A DNA stretch of 64,000 bases from Campylobacter sp. RM6914. Lineage in GTDB: Bacteria; Campylobacterota; Campylobacteria; Campylobacterales; Campylobacteraceae. Location of the stretch: assembly GCF_004803835.1 (NCBI RefSeq), contig NZ_CP012545.1:1-64000 (forward strand). The letters are read 5' to 3'. How positions within the stretch are numbered: the first letter of the stretch is position 1; each line of letters begins with the position of its first letter. The translations under genes and the position numbers were made by a program. Below are positions 19,074 through 27,389 of this stretch, one piece after another. Under the pieces are notes generated by a model, which was given only the letters and a program-made list of their open reading frames with translations, searched no databases and was not told the DNA's origin.

Positions 19074-19778
19074 ATGTTTAAAGACAAAGTTGTAGTGATA
19101 ACAGGCGGAGCGAGCGGTATCGGAGCCGTGATCGCTAGTGAATTTAAGAGCGAAGGCGCAAATGTTTGTATGATAGACATAAAGTCAAACAGTTATTTCG
19201 TGGGCGATATAGCAGATCAAAAAACGCTTGAGAAATTTGCTGCAAAAGTCGTGAGCGAATTTGGCGGAGTGGATTATCTGATAAACAATGCCCTGCCCCT
19301 CATGAAGGGCATTGACGAGTGCACGTTTAGCGAATTTAACTACGCATTAAGCGTGGGTGTAACGGCGCCATTTTATCTGACCAAGCTATTTAAACCACAC
19401 TTTAAAACAGGCGCTAGCGTCATAAATATCTCATCAAGTAGAGATAGAATGAGCGAGCCAAATACAGAAAGCTACACCGCCGCAAAAGGCGCTATCTTCG
19501 CGCTTACTCACGCTTTGGCGGTTTCGCTTGCGGGTAAGGTTAGAGTAAATAGCATATCTCCGGGCTGGATAGATACGACAAACACCGAATTTAACGGTGC
19601 GGACGCACTTCAGCACCCGGCAGGGCGCGTGGGAAAACCTGAAGATATTGCAAATTTGGTGCTATTTTTGTGCTCGGACAAAGCAGGCTTTATCACAGGC
19701 GAAAACATATGCTGTGACGGCGGTATGACCAGGCAGATGATATATCACGACAGCCACGGCTGGAAGTATGAAATTTAG
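19074..19778 (+). CDS. short-chain dehydrogenase/reductase
   Basis: This 234-residue classical SDR is an NAD(P)(H)-dependent oxidoreductase. It has the cofactor loop TGGASGIG (residues ~9-16), the NNA motif at DYLINNALP, the catalytic Ser in NISSSRD, and Y-x-x-x-K in SYTAAKGA. PGWIDT closes the cofactor cleft. The substrate is unknown. A -10 TATAAT is at 19028-19033, and AAGGA precedes the ATG. The TolC-like gene begins on the base after its stop codon, implying coupled translation. Confidence 0.92.
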   Translation: MFKDKVVVITGGASGIGAVIASEFKSEGANVCMIDIKSNSYFVGDIADQKTLEKFAAKVVSEFGGVDYLINNALPLMKGIDECTFSEFNYALSVGVTAPFYLTKLFKPHFKTGASVINISSSRDRMSEPNTESYTAAKGAIFALTHALAVSLAGKVRVNSISPGWIDTTNTEFNGADALQHPAGRVGKPEDIANLVLFLCSDKAGFITGENICCDGGMTRQMIYHDSHGWKYEI

Positions 19779-21008
19779 ATGAAAATTTTATTTGGTTTTG
19801 GCATTTTGTGGCTTTTTGTTAGTGTGGCTTGGAGCGGAAATCTTCCGCAATTAATCGCCCTTGGGCAAAACGCCACGCATGAAAGCAGGCTCAAATTTGG
19901 CAAAAATCAAAAATTTAAAGATCCTAAAAACCGCCTAAATTTTAGCCTAAACGGACGCTATACTCTGGCACCAGACGATAGTGGCGGCTATAAAACAAAA
20001 ACGGGCAATCTCACAACAAGGCTAGAATATTTGCTGTTTGACAGCGGAGCGAGCCGTGCCAGAGATCAAATCGCTATCCATTCTGACATCTTGCAATACT
20101 ACAAAAATGCCAAATCCCTAAATTTGACCGCGCTACAAATCGGGCGAATTTACTTCAACGCCATAGCGCTCGATGATATAATAAAGTTAGAAAGTGAGCT
20201 AATCAAAATGCTTGATCCGCTTTTGGACGAGGCTAGCTTTTGGGTGGAATTTGGCGATATAAGTAGCGACGAATTTGACCTGTTGAAAAACACTCTAGCT
20301 CACTTTGCAAAAGAGGCCGATGAGCTTGGCTTTAGACGGTTTGAGCTACTAACTCATGTAAATTTACTTGGAGACGGCGAGATAGATTTCATAGCCGGAA
20401 GTAGTTTTAAGATGCCAAAATTCGGCCTTGTAACAAGCGGCAAAGCGGAGTCAAATTTACAACTAAATTTAGCCGCAAAGCAGTCCGCAACGGAAGAACA
20501 AAGCAAACTAATGCCAAAAATTTACTTCAAAGACACGCAAGGATTTGACATAGATAGCTTTAGGCTGTATAAAAGAACCGGTAAAGAGCTAGTTAGCGGA
20601 TATCTAGCCGCAAATCGCCCTATGCTTGAGTTTTCATGGAAGCTACCAAATCAAAGTAGCAGCAAAGAGCGCCAAATACGCCGTATCGAGGAGCAAAGAA
20701 GCGCGCTAGAGTTTAACGACGAGATCATGCTAAACAAACAGCGACTAGATGAGCTGAAAGATCGTATAGTGGTTCTTGAGACAAGGATCTTTATCGATGA
20801 GAGCAAGCACGCGCGAGTCATAGAGGAGCTCTCACGTGCGATACAAAGATACGCCGTGGGCAATATGAGCGCCGACAAAATGGTGATTTTGCTTGAAGGA
20901 ATTTTTGAAAACAGCGCAAATTTCATCCTTAATGTTAGTGAACTTGAAATTTCAAAAATGCAGTGGTATTTTGAGCGTGGCGAGAGATTGGTGGATCAAA
21001 TTTTATAG
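19779..21008 (+). CDS. TolC-like outer-membrane efflux family protein (divergent)
   Basis: This 409-residue secreted protein has a signal peptide (about residues 1-19, ending VAWSG). A first helical/beta block carries F-S-L-N-G-R-Y-T then LEYLLFDSGASRAR, and a second long helical block lies near 300-395. The two-fold repeat of strands and long coiled helices, and the family-style sentence 'LEYLLFDSGASRA', suggest an outer-membrane efflux factor. Identity is weak and no pump gene lies beside it. It starts immediately after the SDR stop. Confidence 0.5.
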   Translation: MKILFGFGILWLFVSVAWSGNLPQLIALGQNATHESRLKFGKNQKFKDPKNRLNFSLNGRYTLAPDDSGGYKTKTGNLTTRLEYLLFDSGASRARDQIAIHSDILQYYKNAKSLNLTALQIGRIYFNAIALDDIIKLESELIKMLDPLLDEASFWVEFGDISSDEFDLLKNTLAHFAKEADELGFRRFELLTHVNLLGDGEIDFIAGSSFKMPKFGLVTSGKAESNLQLNLAAKQSATEEQSKLMPKIYFKDTQGFDIDSFRLYKRTGKELVSGYLAANRPMLEFSWKLPNQSSSKERQIRRIEEQRSALEFNDEIMLNKQRLDELKDRIVVLETRIFIDESKHARVIEELSRAIQRYAVGNMSADKMVILLEGIFENSANFILNVSELEISKMQWYFERGERLVDQIL

Positions 21009-21042
21009 CCTCGCCTCGCTTTACTTTTCACCTTTTTATAAA

Positions 21043-21109
21043 ATTTGTAGAATTAGGCAAGAAAAATGGAGAATCTTACTAACGCTTTAACCTCTTAAAT
21101 TGTTATAAT
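21043..21109 (+). promoter_or_regulatory. promoter with 43-bp regulon element, copy C
   Basis: The element spans 21043-21085, with half-sites TGTAGAATTAGGCAA and TGGAGAATCTTACTAA. TAACGC lies at the -35 position, 18 bp from a perfect TATAAT at 21104-21109. It drives the MBL-fold gene and probably the five-gene run that follows. Confidence 0.7.
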
Positions 21110-21181
21110 CTCTTAAATTAGATTTATTAAATATCACACTATCTAGCTTACAATATTTAATAAATTTACAAGGAGACTACG

Positions 21182-22261
21182 ATAAAGAAAATTTTAAAAT
21201 TTATAACCTATTTTGCGGTTATTGTCGCTGTTTTGTTCGGAGTACTTGTGGCTTACGTTTATAGAGATATTGGTGCTTTACCTGAGCCTAGTAGATTTGC
21301 AAATTTGCGTTATTATAAGGATGGGCAGTTTATCTCGCCCGAACCTATACTTTACTATCCGGAGCGTCGCACGGGCAAGGTGGGGTATTTTTGTCATTTT
21401 GGACCATCTATTAACGGACCAAGGTCACCTATGCCAAGGGTAGAGCTTGGCAAAAATAGTTTTGGCGAGCCTGAAAATTTCGCTTACTACTGGCTGGGAC
21501 ATTCTAGCGGGATTTTGGAGCTTAATGGTGCTAGGATACTGATCGACCCTGTTTTAAAAAATGGTGGACCTCTCTTTTTAGTACCCAGGTTTGAGCCATC
21601 CGTTATCAGTAAAAAAGAGCTTCCGGATATTGATATAGTGCTTATCACGCATGATCATTATGATCATTTGGAGGCTGACACGATACGATATTTGGCGGAT
21701 AAAGCAAGGCATTTTATCGTTCCTCTTGGTGTGGATAGTCGTATCATCTCATGGGGTGTGCCAAAGGATAAGATAACGGCGCTTGGCTGGGGTGAAGACG
21801 CTGAACTTTTTGGAGTGAAATTTAAAGCACGCGAGGCTGTGCATTATAGCATGAGATGGACAAACGATAGGGATAAGACACTGTGGGTTTCATATGTGAT
21901 AGAGGGTGCCGGACTAAGGCTATTTTGGAGCGGAGATAGCGGATACGGTAAGCATTTTGGGCGTATAGGAGATGAATTTGGCGAGTTTGACGTAGCATTT
22001 TTAGAGCTTGATGCGTCAAATCCAGGTTGGCCAAATACGCATATGTTTGGCAACGAAGCGGTTAGAGCTAGCATGGATCTAAAAGCCAAGCGTATAGTGC
22101 CGATACATTGGGGTGTTTTTAACCTAGGTGCAAATGCTTGGAACGAAAACATCATAAAAGCCGCAAATGAGGCGAAGCAGCTTGGTGTTAGACTTGATGT
22201 GCCAAAGCAGGGCGAGAGATATGATCTAAACTATCAAACGCAAGTGTGGTGGGAAGAGTAA
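21182..22261 (+). CDS. membrane-anchored metallo-beta-lactamase-fold hydrolase (NAPE-PLD/RomA/UlaG-like), possible AUA start
   Basis: The protein carries the MBL metal motif THDHYDHLEAD, a later GDSGYGKHF and a PIHWGVF segment, the pattern of NAPE-PLD/RomA-type phosphodiesterases. The substrate is unknown. The first standard start is TTG at 21233, but the frame is open upstream. ATA at 21182 lies 6 nt after a perfect AGGAG and opens IKKILKFITYFAVIVAVLFG, a convincing N-terminal membrane anchor that a TTG start would cut. I therefore extend to ATA, giving 359 residues. The alternative is a lost ATG or a sequencing error. Regulon element C lies upstream. Confidence 0.8.
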   Translation: MKKILKFITYFAVIVAVLFGVLVAYVYRDIGALPEPSRFANLRYYKDGQFISPEPILYYPERRTGKVGYFCHFGPSINGPRSPMPRVELGKNSFGEPENFAYYWLGHSSGILELNGARILIDPVLKNGGPLFLVPRFEPSVISKKELPDIDIVLITHDHYDHLEADTIRYLADKARHFIVPLGVDSRIISWGVPKDKITALGWGEDAELFGVKFKAREAVHYSMRWTNDRDKTLWVSYVIEGAGLRLFWSGDSGYGKHFGRIGDEFGEFDVAFLELDASNPGWPNTHMFGNEAVRASMDLKAKRIVPIHWGVFNLGANAWNENIIKAANEAKQLGVRLDVPKQGERYDLNYQTQVWWEE

Positions 22262-22274
22262 ATTTATAAAATTA

Positions 22275-22314
22275 CACTTGAAACTTCTCTTCTTAAAGGA
22301 CCAAATTTCAAGTG
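22275..22314. repeat. inverted repeat between MBL and DUF3737 genes
   Basis: Arms CACTTGAAA (22275-22283) and TTTCAAGTG (22306-22314) pair perfectly over 9 bp with a 22-nt loop. It could be a weak terminator, an mRNA-processing hairpin or an operator for the downstream genes. Confidence 0.45.
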
Positions 22315-22338
22315 CGAAATCAATAAGGTGAGAAGAAA

Positions 22339-23175
22339 GTGAAAGAGATAAAAGAGCAAAAATTCATGGGCGAGCGAGCACTGTTTAGTGCGCAAAGTTT
22401 GATTTTACAAAACTGTATTTTTAAAGACGGCGAGTCGCCGCTAAAACATAGTGAGCAAATACGCGTGACAAATTCGCACTTTGCTTACAAATACCCATTT
22501 TGGTATAGTAAAAACATAGATGTCAAGGACTGCACATTTAGCCAAATGGCAAGGGCGGGCATATGGTATAGCAGTAATTTGCGTTTTACCGACGTGCTCT
22601 TTGAGGCTCCTAAGGCATTTCGTAAATCATCTCAAATTTTACTTGAAAATATCACCTTTACAGATGCTGCCGAGACGCTTTGGAATTGCACGGATATAAG
22701 AGCTAAAAACATATCGGCAAAGGGTGATTATTTTGCCATGAACTGTGAAAACGTGGAGTTTATAGGGCTAAATTTGGTGGGTAATTACAGCTTTGACGGA
22801 TGTAAAAATGTGCATATCAAAGACTCGAAATTGCTCTCAAAAGACGCCTTTTGGAACTGCGAAAACGTTGTGGTCGAAAACTGCGTGATAATTGGCGAGT
22901 ATTTAGGTTGGAATTCCAAAAATATCACGCTGATTAATTGCACGGTTGAGAGCTTGCAAGGTATGTGCTATATCCAAAATTTAGTTATGCGTGAGTGTAT
23001 GTGCGCGGATACGACTTTGGCGTTTGAGTATTCTACTGTTGACGTGGAAATTTTAGGCAAAATTCATAGCGTGAAAAATCCACTATGTGGACGCATAAAA
23101 GCAAAAGAGATCACAGAAGTGATAATGGATGAAGATCTCGTAGATCCTAGTAAAACAGAGATAATTACCAACTAA
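22339..23175 (+). CDS. DUF3737 right-handed beta-helix protein
   Basis: This 278-residue protein is built of short repeated rungs with a recurring N/D-C-x-F/I/V pattern, such as LILQNCIF, IDVKDCTF, and VVVENCVI. That is characteristic of a parallel beta-helix and of DUF3737. No signal peptide is seen. The family is often encoded beside aldo/keto reductases and similar oxidoreductases, but its role is unknown. The GTG start follows AAGGTGAG. An aldo/keto reductase gene begins 11 nt after its stop. Confidence 0.85.
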   Translation: MKEIKEQKFMGERALFSAQSLILQNCIFKDGESPLKHSEQIRVTNSHFAYKYPFWYSKNIDVKDCTFSQMARAGIWYSSNLRFTDVLFEAPKAFRKSSQILLENITFTDAAETLWNCTDIRAKNISAKGDYFAMNCENVEFIGLNLVGNYSFDGCKNVHIKDSKLLSKDAFWNCENVVVENCVIIGEYLGWNSKNITLINCTVESLQGMCYIQNLVMRECMCADTTLAFEYSTVDVEILGKIHSVKNPLCGRIKAKEITEVIMDEDLVDPSKTEIITN

Positions 23176-23186
23176 AAGGAGATACT

Positions 23187-24053
23187 ATGCAGTATAAAAT
23201 TTTAAATGACGGCAACAAGATGCCGATGCTTGGCTTTGGCGTGTTTCAAATAGAGCCAAATTTAACGCAAAAGTGCGTAGAGGACGCTATATCAGTAGGG
23301 TATCGTAGTATCGACACGGCTCAGGCGTATTTTAACGAGGAGCAAACGGGCGCGGCGCTAAGAACGGCGATAGAGGGCGGCGTGAAGCGTGAGGAGCTAT
23401 TTGTTACGACAAAAATTTGGATAAATAACATGGATAGCGAGACAAAGGCGCTAAAAAGCATAGAAACTTCGCTTAAAAAGCTAGGACTTGACTATCTTGA
23501 TATGCTTCTCATACATCAGCCATATAACGACATCTACGGCACTTGGCGTGTGATGAAGCGACTAAAAGATGAGGGCGTGTTAAAATCGATCGGCGTTAGT
23601 AACTTTTACGCCGACAGAGTGGCTGACTTGTGCGAAAATACGGGCGTGGTGCCAGCTATCAATCAGCTAGAATGCCATCCGTTTTATCAACGAGAAGCGC
23701 TAAAAAAGGTGCTTGATAGCTACGGCGTGGCGTTTTGGTCTTGGGCGAGCTTTGCCGAGGGTAAAAATGATATCTTTAAAAACCAAATTTTACAAAGCAT
23801 AGGTGACAAATACGGCAAAAGCGTGGCGCAAGTGGTGCTTAGATGGCTTATCCAGCGTGATATCTTAGTCATACCAAAGAGCGTGAATGTTGAGCGTATG
23901 AGGGAGAATTTTGACGTATTTGACTTTACTTTAAGCGATGATGATATGAAGCTTATCTCTACGCTTGATACGGATAAAACGCTATTTTTTGACCACACTG
24001 ACAGCGAAAGAGCAAAGTGGATAATCAACGTTTGGAAAGATAAATTTAAATGA
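23187..24053 (+). CDS. aldo/keto reductase (2,5-diketo-gluconate/DkgA-like)
   Basis: This 288-residue TIM-barrel NADPH-dependent reductase acts on aldehydes or ketones. The AKR tetrad is present: Asp and Tyr in SIDTAQAYFNEE, Lys in VTTKIWINN, and His in LLIHQPYND. The cofactor-binding end has VIPKSVNVERMRENFDVFDFTL. The subfamily resembles DkgA/YvgN-type enzymes that detoxify methylglyoxal-like carbonyls. The substrate here is inferred. The ATGA overlap with the next small gene indicates translational coupling. Confidence 0.93.
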   Translation: MQYKILNDGNKMPMLGFGVFQIEPNLTQKCVEDAISVGYRSIDTAQAYFNEEQTGAALRTAIEGGVKREELFVTTKIWINNMDSETKALKSIETSLKKLGLDYLDMLLIHQPYNDIYGTWRVMKRLKDEGVLKSIGVSNFYADRVADLCENTGVVPAINQLECHPFYQREALKKVLDSYGVAFWSWASFAEGKNDIFKNQILQSIGDKYGKSVAQVVLRWLIQRDILVIPKSVNVERMRENFDVFDFTLSDDDMKLISTLDTDKTLFFDHTDSERAKWIINVWKDKFK

Positions 24054-24217
24054 GAAAAATTTTAGTCTTTTTAACGCTTTTTATGGCGTTCAATTTAGTG
24101 GCGGGAGAGCAAATGCAAATTATACTAAAAAACAAAAACGGAGAATTTAGAGCGGTTTTGGGTGACATAGATAAAGTAGCAATAGACGGCGAAGTAACAA
24201 TAGAATTAGTGAAGTAA
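24050..24217 (+). CDS. small secreted protein of unknown function
   Basis: This 55-residue ORF starts at an ATG overlapping the stop of the upstream aldo/keto reductase (ATGA). The first 19 residues (MRKILVFLTLFMAFNLVAG) form a convincing signal peptide. The mature part, from about EQMQII, is only ~36 residues with beta-like alternation. No family was recognised. It is followed 23 nt later by another aldo/keto reductase with its own AAAGGA site. Coupling and the signal peptide support a real gene rather than noise. Confidence 0.6.
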   Translation: MRKILVFLTLFMAFNLVAGEQMQIILKNKNGEFRAVLGDIDKVAIDGEVTIELVK

Positions 24218-24240
24218 AAATTTAATAAAAAGGAAAAACA

Positions 24241-25242
24241 ATGAAATACACAAAACTAGGTAACACAGACATTAGCGTCTCACGTGTATGCGTGGGCTGT
24301 ATGGGATTTGGCGATAAGGATAAGGGTATGGCGTGGAGCTTGCCTTATAATGAGAGTGCAAAGATCATCAAATACACCCTAGAAAAGGGTATAAATTTCT
24401 TTGATACAGCGATGGTTTATAGTGCCGGCACGAGCGAAGAGTATGTCGGAAGAGCACTAAACGAATACGCCAAGCGTGATGAGGTAGTAGTAACGACTAA
24501 ATTTACACCACGCACCCAAGCCGCGATCGACCAAGGCGTATCAGGGCAAAAATTTATCACTAAATGCGTAGATGACAGCCTAAAACGCATGGGTATGGAC
24601 TATATTGATCTTTATGTTTATCATTGGTGGGATTATCATACGCCTATGGAGGATATTATGCAAGGCTTACATGAGGTGGTAAAAGCCGGCAAGGTGCGAG
24701 CTATCGGCATCTCAAACTGCTATGCATGGCAACTAGCCAAGGCAAACGCATACGCAGAGGCGAACAATCTAACGAAATTTGCAAGCGTTCAGGGGCATTA
24801 TAACTTGATATTTAGAGAAGAGGAGCGTGAGATGGTGCCGCTTTGCCGTGAGGACAATATCGCTCTGACACCGTATAGTGCGCTTGCCGCGGGACGTTTG
24901 GCTAGGCTGGGTGATGAAAAAACTTTGCGCTTAGAAAGCGATAAGGTCGCTAACAGCAAATATGACGCAACCGCCGCACAAGACGCTCTAATCATCGCTC
25001 GTGTCGCCGAACTAGCCAAAAAACGAGGCGTTAGCATGAGTGAAATTTCAATATCTTGGCTCATCTCAAAGACCACTTCGCCTATCATCGGTATGACAAA
25101 GCCAAGCAACGCTGATGGCGCTGTAAATGCCGTAAATTTGACACTAACGACGGAGGAGATAGCGTATTTAGAAGAGCCTTACGTACCACACAGCATAGTG
25201 GGCGTAATGGCAAACGAAGCGATGAAAAAGCCGGGTAGATAA
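24241..25242 (+). CDS. aldo/keto reductase (IolS/YghZ-like group)
   Basis: This 333-residue AKR opens MKYTKLGNTDISVSRVCVGC. Catalytic Asp and Tyr lie in FFDTAMVYSAGTSE, Lys in VVTTKFTP, and His in YVYHWWDYH. The GISNCYAWQL and SKTTSPIIGMTKPSN segments bind the cofactor. It belongs to the longer YajO/IolS-like subfamily and is distinct from the two ~290-residue AKRs in the window. It is probably the last gene of the operon starting at the MBL gene. The physiological carbonyl substrate is unknown. Confidence 0.92.
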   Translation: MKYTKLGNTDISVSRVCVGCMGFGDKDKGMAWSLPYNESAKIIKYTLEKGINFFDTAMVYSAGTSEEYVGRALNEYAKRDEVVVTTKFTPRTQAAIDQGVSGQKFITKCVDDSLKRMGMDYIDLYVYHWWDYHTPMEDIMQGLHEVVKAGKVRAIGISNCYAWQLAKANAYAEANNLTKFASVQGHYNLIFREEEREMVPLCREDNIALTPYSALAAGRLARLGDEKTLRLESDKVANSKYDATAAQDALIIARVAELAKKRGVSMSEISISWLISKTTSPIIGMTKPSNADGAVNAVNLTLTTEEIAYLEEPYVPHSIVGVMANEAMKKPGR

Positions 25243-25383
25243 GATCGGATTTAGGCGGACTATCCGTCTATATGTTACTAAGATGGCTGTGAAGTCTTAA
25301 ATTTATAGAGATTCTTGCTAATGCAAAAGTGTTTGATTTGTTATTATGTGTTTTTTAATTAGTAATAACCATATTTCATTAGA

Positions 25384-25514
25384 GAGGAGTTTGGTATAGG
25401 TGAAGATTAGGCGGTGGCTATGGGTGTGGCGCTTGGTTATGCAAGCGATGACAGATCAATAAATTCCGCACTTCACGTGTGCCACTAGATGAAATGCTGG
25501 TCATGAAGGGGTGA
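25384..25514 (+). pseudogene. remnant of a nitroreductase
   Basis: The C-terminal end of a nitroreductase is readable. One frame gives EEFGIGED, a TAG at 25408-25410, then AVAMGVALGYASDDRSINS. After a frameshift a second frame gives FRTSRVPLDEMLVMKG and a stop at 25512-25514. GIALGYxDxxxxIN and F-R-x-x-R-x-P-L-x-E are the usual ends of nitroreductase-family flavoproteins. The N-terminal two-thirds is gone. A degraded version of the 43-bp regulon element may lie upstream (25306-25322). Confidence 0.75.
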
Positions 25515-25517
25515 AAT

Positions 25518-26393
25518 TTACCCCTTCTTTCGCTTCACTCCGTCTACACTAACAAGCGCTAACGCTATCCAGATCAGAACAAACGAGATTAGCTTGCCGC
25601 TTGATAGCTCTTCACCAAAGTATATGCCAAGTCCGACCGACATCGTAGGTATGAGGTATTGCATAAAGCCTAGGACGTTAAGATTAACCCTAGTTGTGGC
25701 AAGACCGTATATCATAAGTGGCACTATCGTAACCAAACCTGACATTATCATCAAAAAGCCGTCAAATTTCACTCCAAAGTGGCTGATGCCAGTCATCTCA
25801 AGGTAGAAAAAGTATGCTAAACAAAACGGAGCTAGTAAAAATGTCTCAACAAAAAGTGCGGCAAAACTAGGCACTTTAAGCCCTTTTCTCACAACTCCGT
25901 AAAATGCAAAAGAGACGCCAAGTACAATCGAAACTATAGGTAGATGACCTATGAGATAAACTTGCAAAACAACCGCCGCAAACACCATAAAAATGGCAAC
26001 TTTTGCCATGATACTAATACGCTCTTTAAGTAAGATCGCACCAAGCATTATGCTTACAAGGGGTGTGATAAACTGACCAAGACCCGCTTCTAAAATTTGC
26101 CCGCTACTTACGGCAAAAACAAACGCCCACCAATTTAGTCCTATCAAGGTTCCGCTCAAAAGTAGGGCATTTCTAGTCCTTTTGTCTTTTAAAAGCTGCA
26201 TCACCTGATGAAATTTACGAGTTAATAAAAGCACAAGTGCCAAAACCGCAATAGACCAAATTATACGATGTATAAGTATCTCAAGAGCCGGGATTTTCGG
26301 GCTATAAAGCCTAAAAAATAACGGAAAACAGCCCCATAGAAAAAATGCCAAAAGCCCAAAAGCTAGACCTTTTTTCTGTTCGCTTTCGTTCAT
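25518..26393 (-). CDS. rarD: RarD-type EamA/DMT transporter
   Basis: This 291-residue inner-membrane protein has ten predicted helices and two EamA repeats. The opening KKGLAFGLLAFFLWGCFPLFF and the HRIIWSI motif after the second helix are diagnostic of the RarD (chloramphenicol-sensitive protein) branch. The physiological substrate is not known. It stands alone on the minus strand, converging with the nitroreductase remnant and divergent from the Tat-type aldo/keto reductase gene. Confidence 0.93.
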   Translation of the reverse strand: MNESEQKKGLAFGLLAFFLWGCFPLFFRLYSPKIPALEILIHRIIWSIAVLALVLLLTRKFHQVMQLLKDKRTRNALLLSGTLIGLNWWAFVFAVSSGQILEAGLGQFITPLVSIMLGAILLKERISIMAKVAIFMVFAAVVLQVYLIGHLPIVSIVLGVSFAFYGVVRKGLKVPSFAALFVETFLLAPFCLAYFFYLEMTGISHFGVKFDGFLMIMSGLVTIVPLMIYGLATTRVNLNVLGFMQYLIPTMSVGLGIYFGEELSSGKLISFVLIWIALALVSVDGVKRKKG

Positions 26394-26495
26394 ATTTTAC
26401 CTTTTTACTGTTTTTATAAATTTTAGCAGAATTTATTCAATTTTTGATAAGGCGTTTTTTGTAAAATAAATTACAAGTAAAATTAGGAGTAGGGC

Positions 26496-27371
26496 ATGCA
26501 AAGACGTGAATTTATGAAAATTTCAGCGTTAGGAGTTATGGCGATGGCAAACGTGAGTTTATTTGCAAACGAAAGCGTAAAAACGCTAAATTTAGGCGGT
26601 GTGAATTTGCCTTTCGTAGGGCTTGGCACTTGGGATATTAGGGGAGCTGAGGGACAAAAAGCGATCGAATCGGCATTAAAACTAGGCTACCGACTGATCG
26701 ACAGCGCCGTGATGTATGGTAACGAAGAGATCGTAGGCAAAGCGGTCAAAAACAGCGGAATAAAGCGCGATGAGATAATAGTAACTACTAAAATTTACAC
26801 CAACATCAATAAAAACGGCGTCAAAGAGACGCTTTTAGGCTCACTTAAACGAAGCGGGCTTGAATACTTTGACATCTATATGTTTCATCGCCACGGCGGA
26901 TCAAGAACAAATGAAGCGTGGGAGGCGGCTGTGGAGCTTAAAAAACAAGGGCTTTGCAAGCACTTAGCCGTGAGCAACTTCACGCCCGAAGAGGTAAGAG
27001 ATGTGTGCGTGAATTTCAAAGATGAAAAGCCGCTAATCAATCAAATTTTAATCAATCCGTTCGATCAAAAAATCTCTGCTGGGGTCGCGCACAAAGAGCT
27101 TGGTGTGGTGCTTCAAAGCTTCTCATCATTTGGCGGTAGCGGCGCAAGCGTGCTAGGTGAGCAAACGATAATAAATATCGCCAAAAAGCACGGCAAAACG
27201 CCCGCTCAGGTGGTGCTAAGATGGCTTATCCAGCGTGAAATTTTAACCATACCAAAAAGTATGAGCGAAAAGAGACAAGCGGAGAATTTAGCCGTTTTTG
27301 ACTTCACACTTGATGCAAACGATATGAGCGAAATCGCTAAAATGGATAGAGGACAAAATTTTTATTATTAA
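26496..27371 (+). CDS. aldo/keto reductase with a Tat-type signal peptide
   Basis: This 291-residue protein has MQRREFMKISALGVM at its N-terminus, a twin-arginine motif (R-R-x-F-M-K), then a hydrophobic stretch to SLFA and a mature AKR domain from about residue 30. Catalytic Asp and Tyr are in LIDSAVMYGNEE, Lys in VTTKIYTN, and His in MFHRHGG. A VVLRWLIQREILTIPKSM cofactor segment follows. Predicted export to the periplasm is unusual because AKRs need NADPH. The UvrA-like pseudogene begins 18 nt downstream. Confidence 0.88.
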   Translation: MQRREFMKISALGVMAMANVSLFANESVKTLNLGGVNLPFVGLGTWDIRGAEGQKAIESALKLGYRLIDSAVMYGNEEIVGKAVKNSGIKRDEIIVTTKIYTNINKNGVKETLLGSLKRSGLEYFDIYMFHRHGGSRTNEAWEAAVELKKQGLCKHLAVSNFTPEEVRDVCVNFKDEKPLINQILINPFDQKISAGVAHKELGVVLQSFSSFGGSGASVLGEQTIINIAKKHGKTPAQVVLRWLIQREILTIPKSMSEKRQAENLAVFDFTLDANDMSEIAKMDRGQNFYY

Positions 27372-27389
27372 AAATTTAAGGAGCTTAAC

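Noticed and set aside
20893-21090. A 65-codon frame over regulon element C reading RIRQEKWRILLTL
   Set aside because: It begins inside the TolC-like gene and runs through the phased element and -10 box. The apparent peptide is the element read by chance; the other copies lack a shared start.
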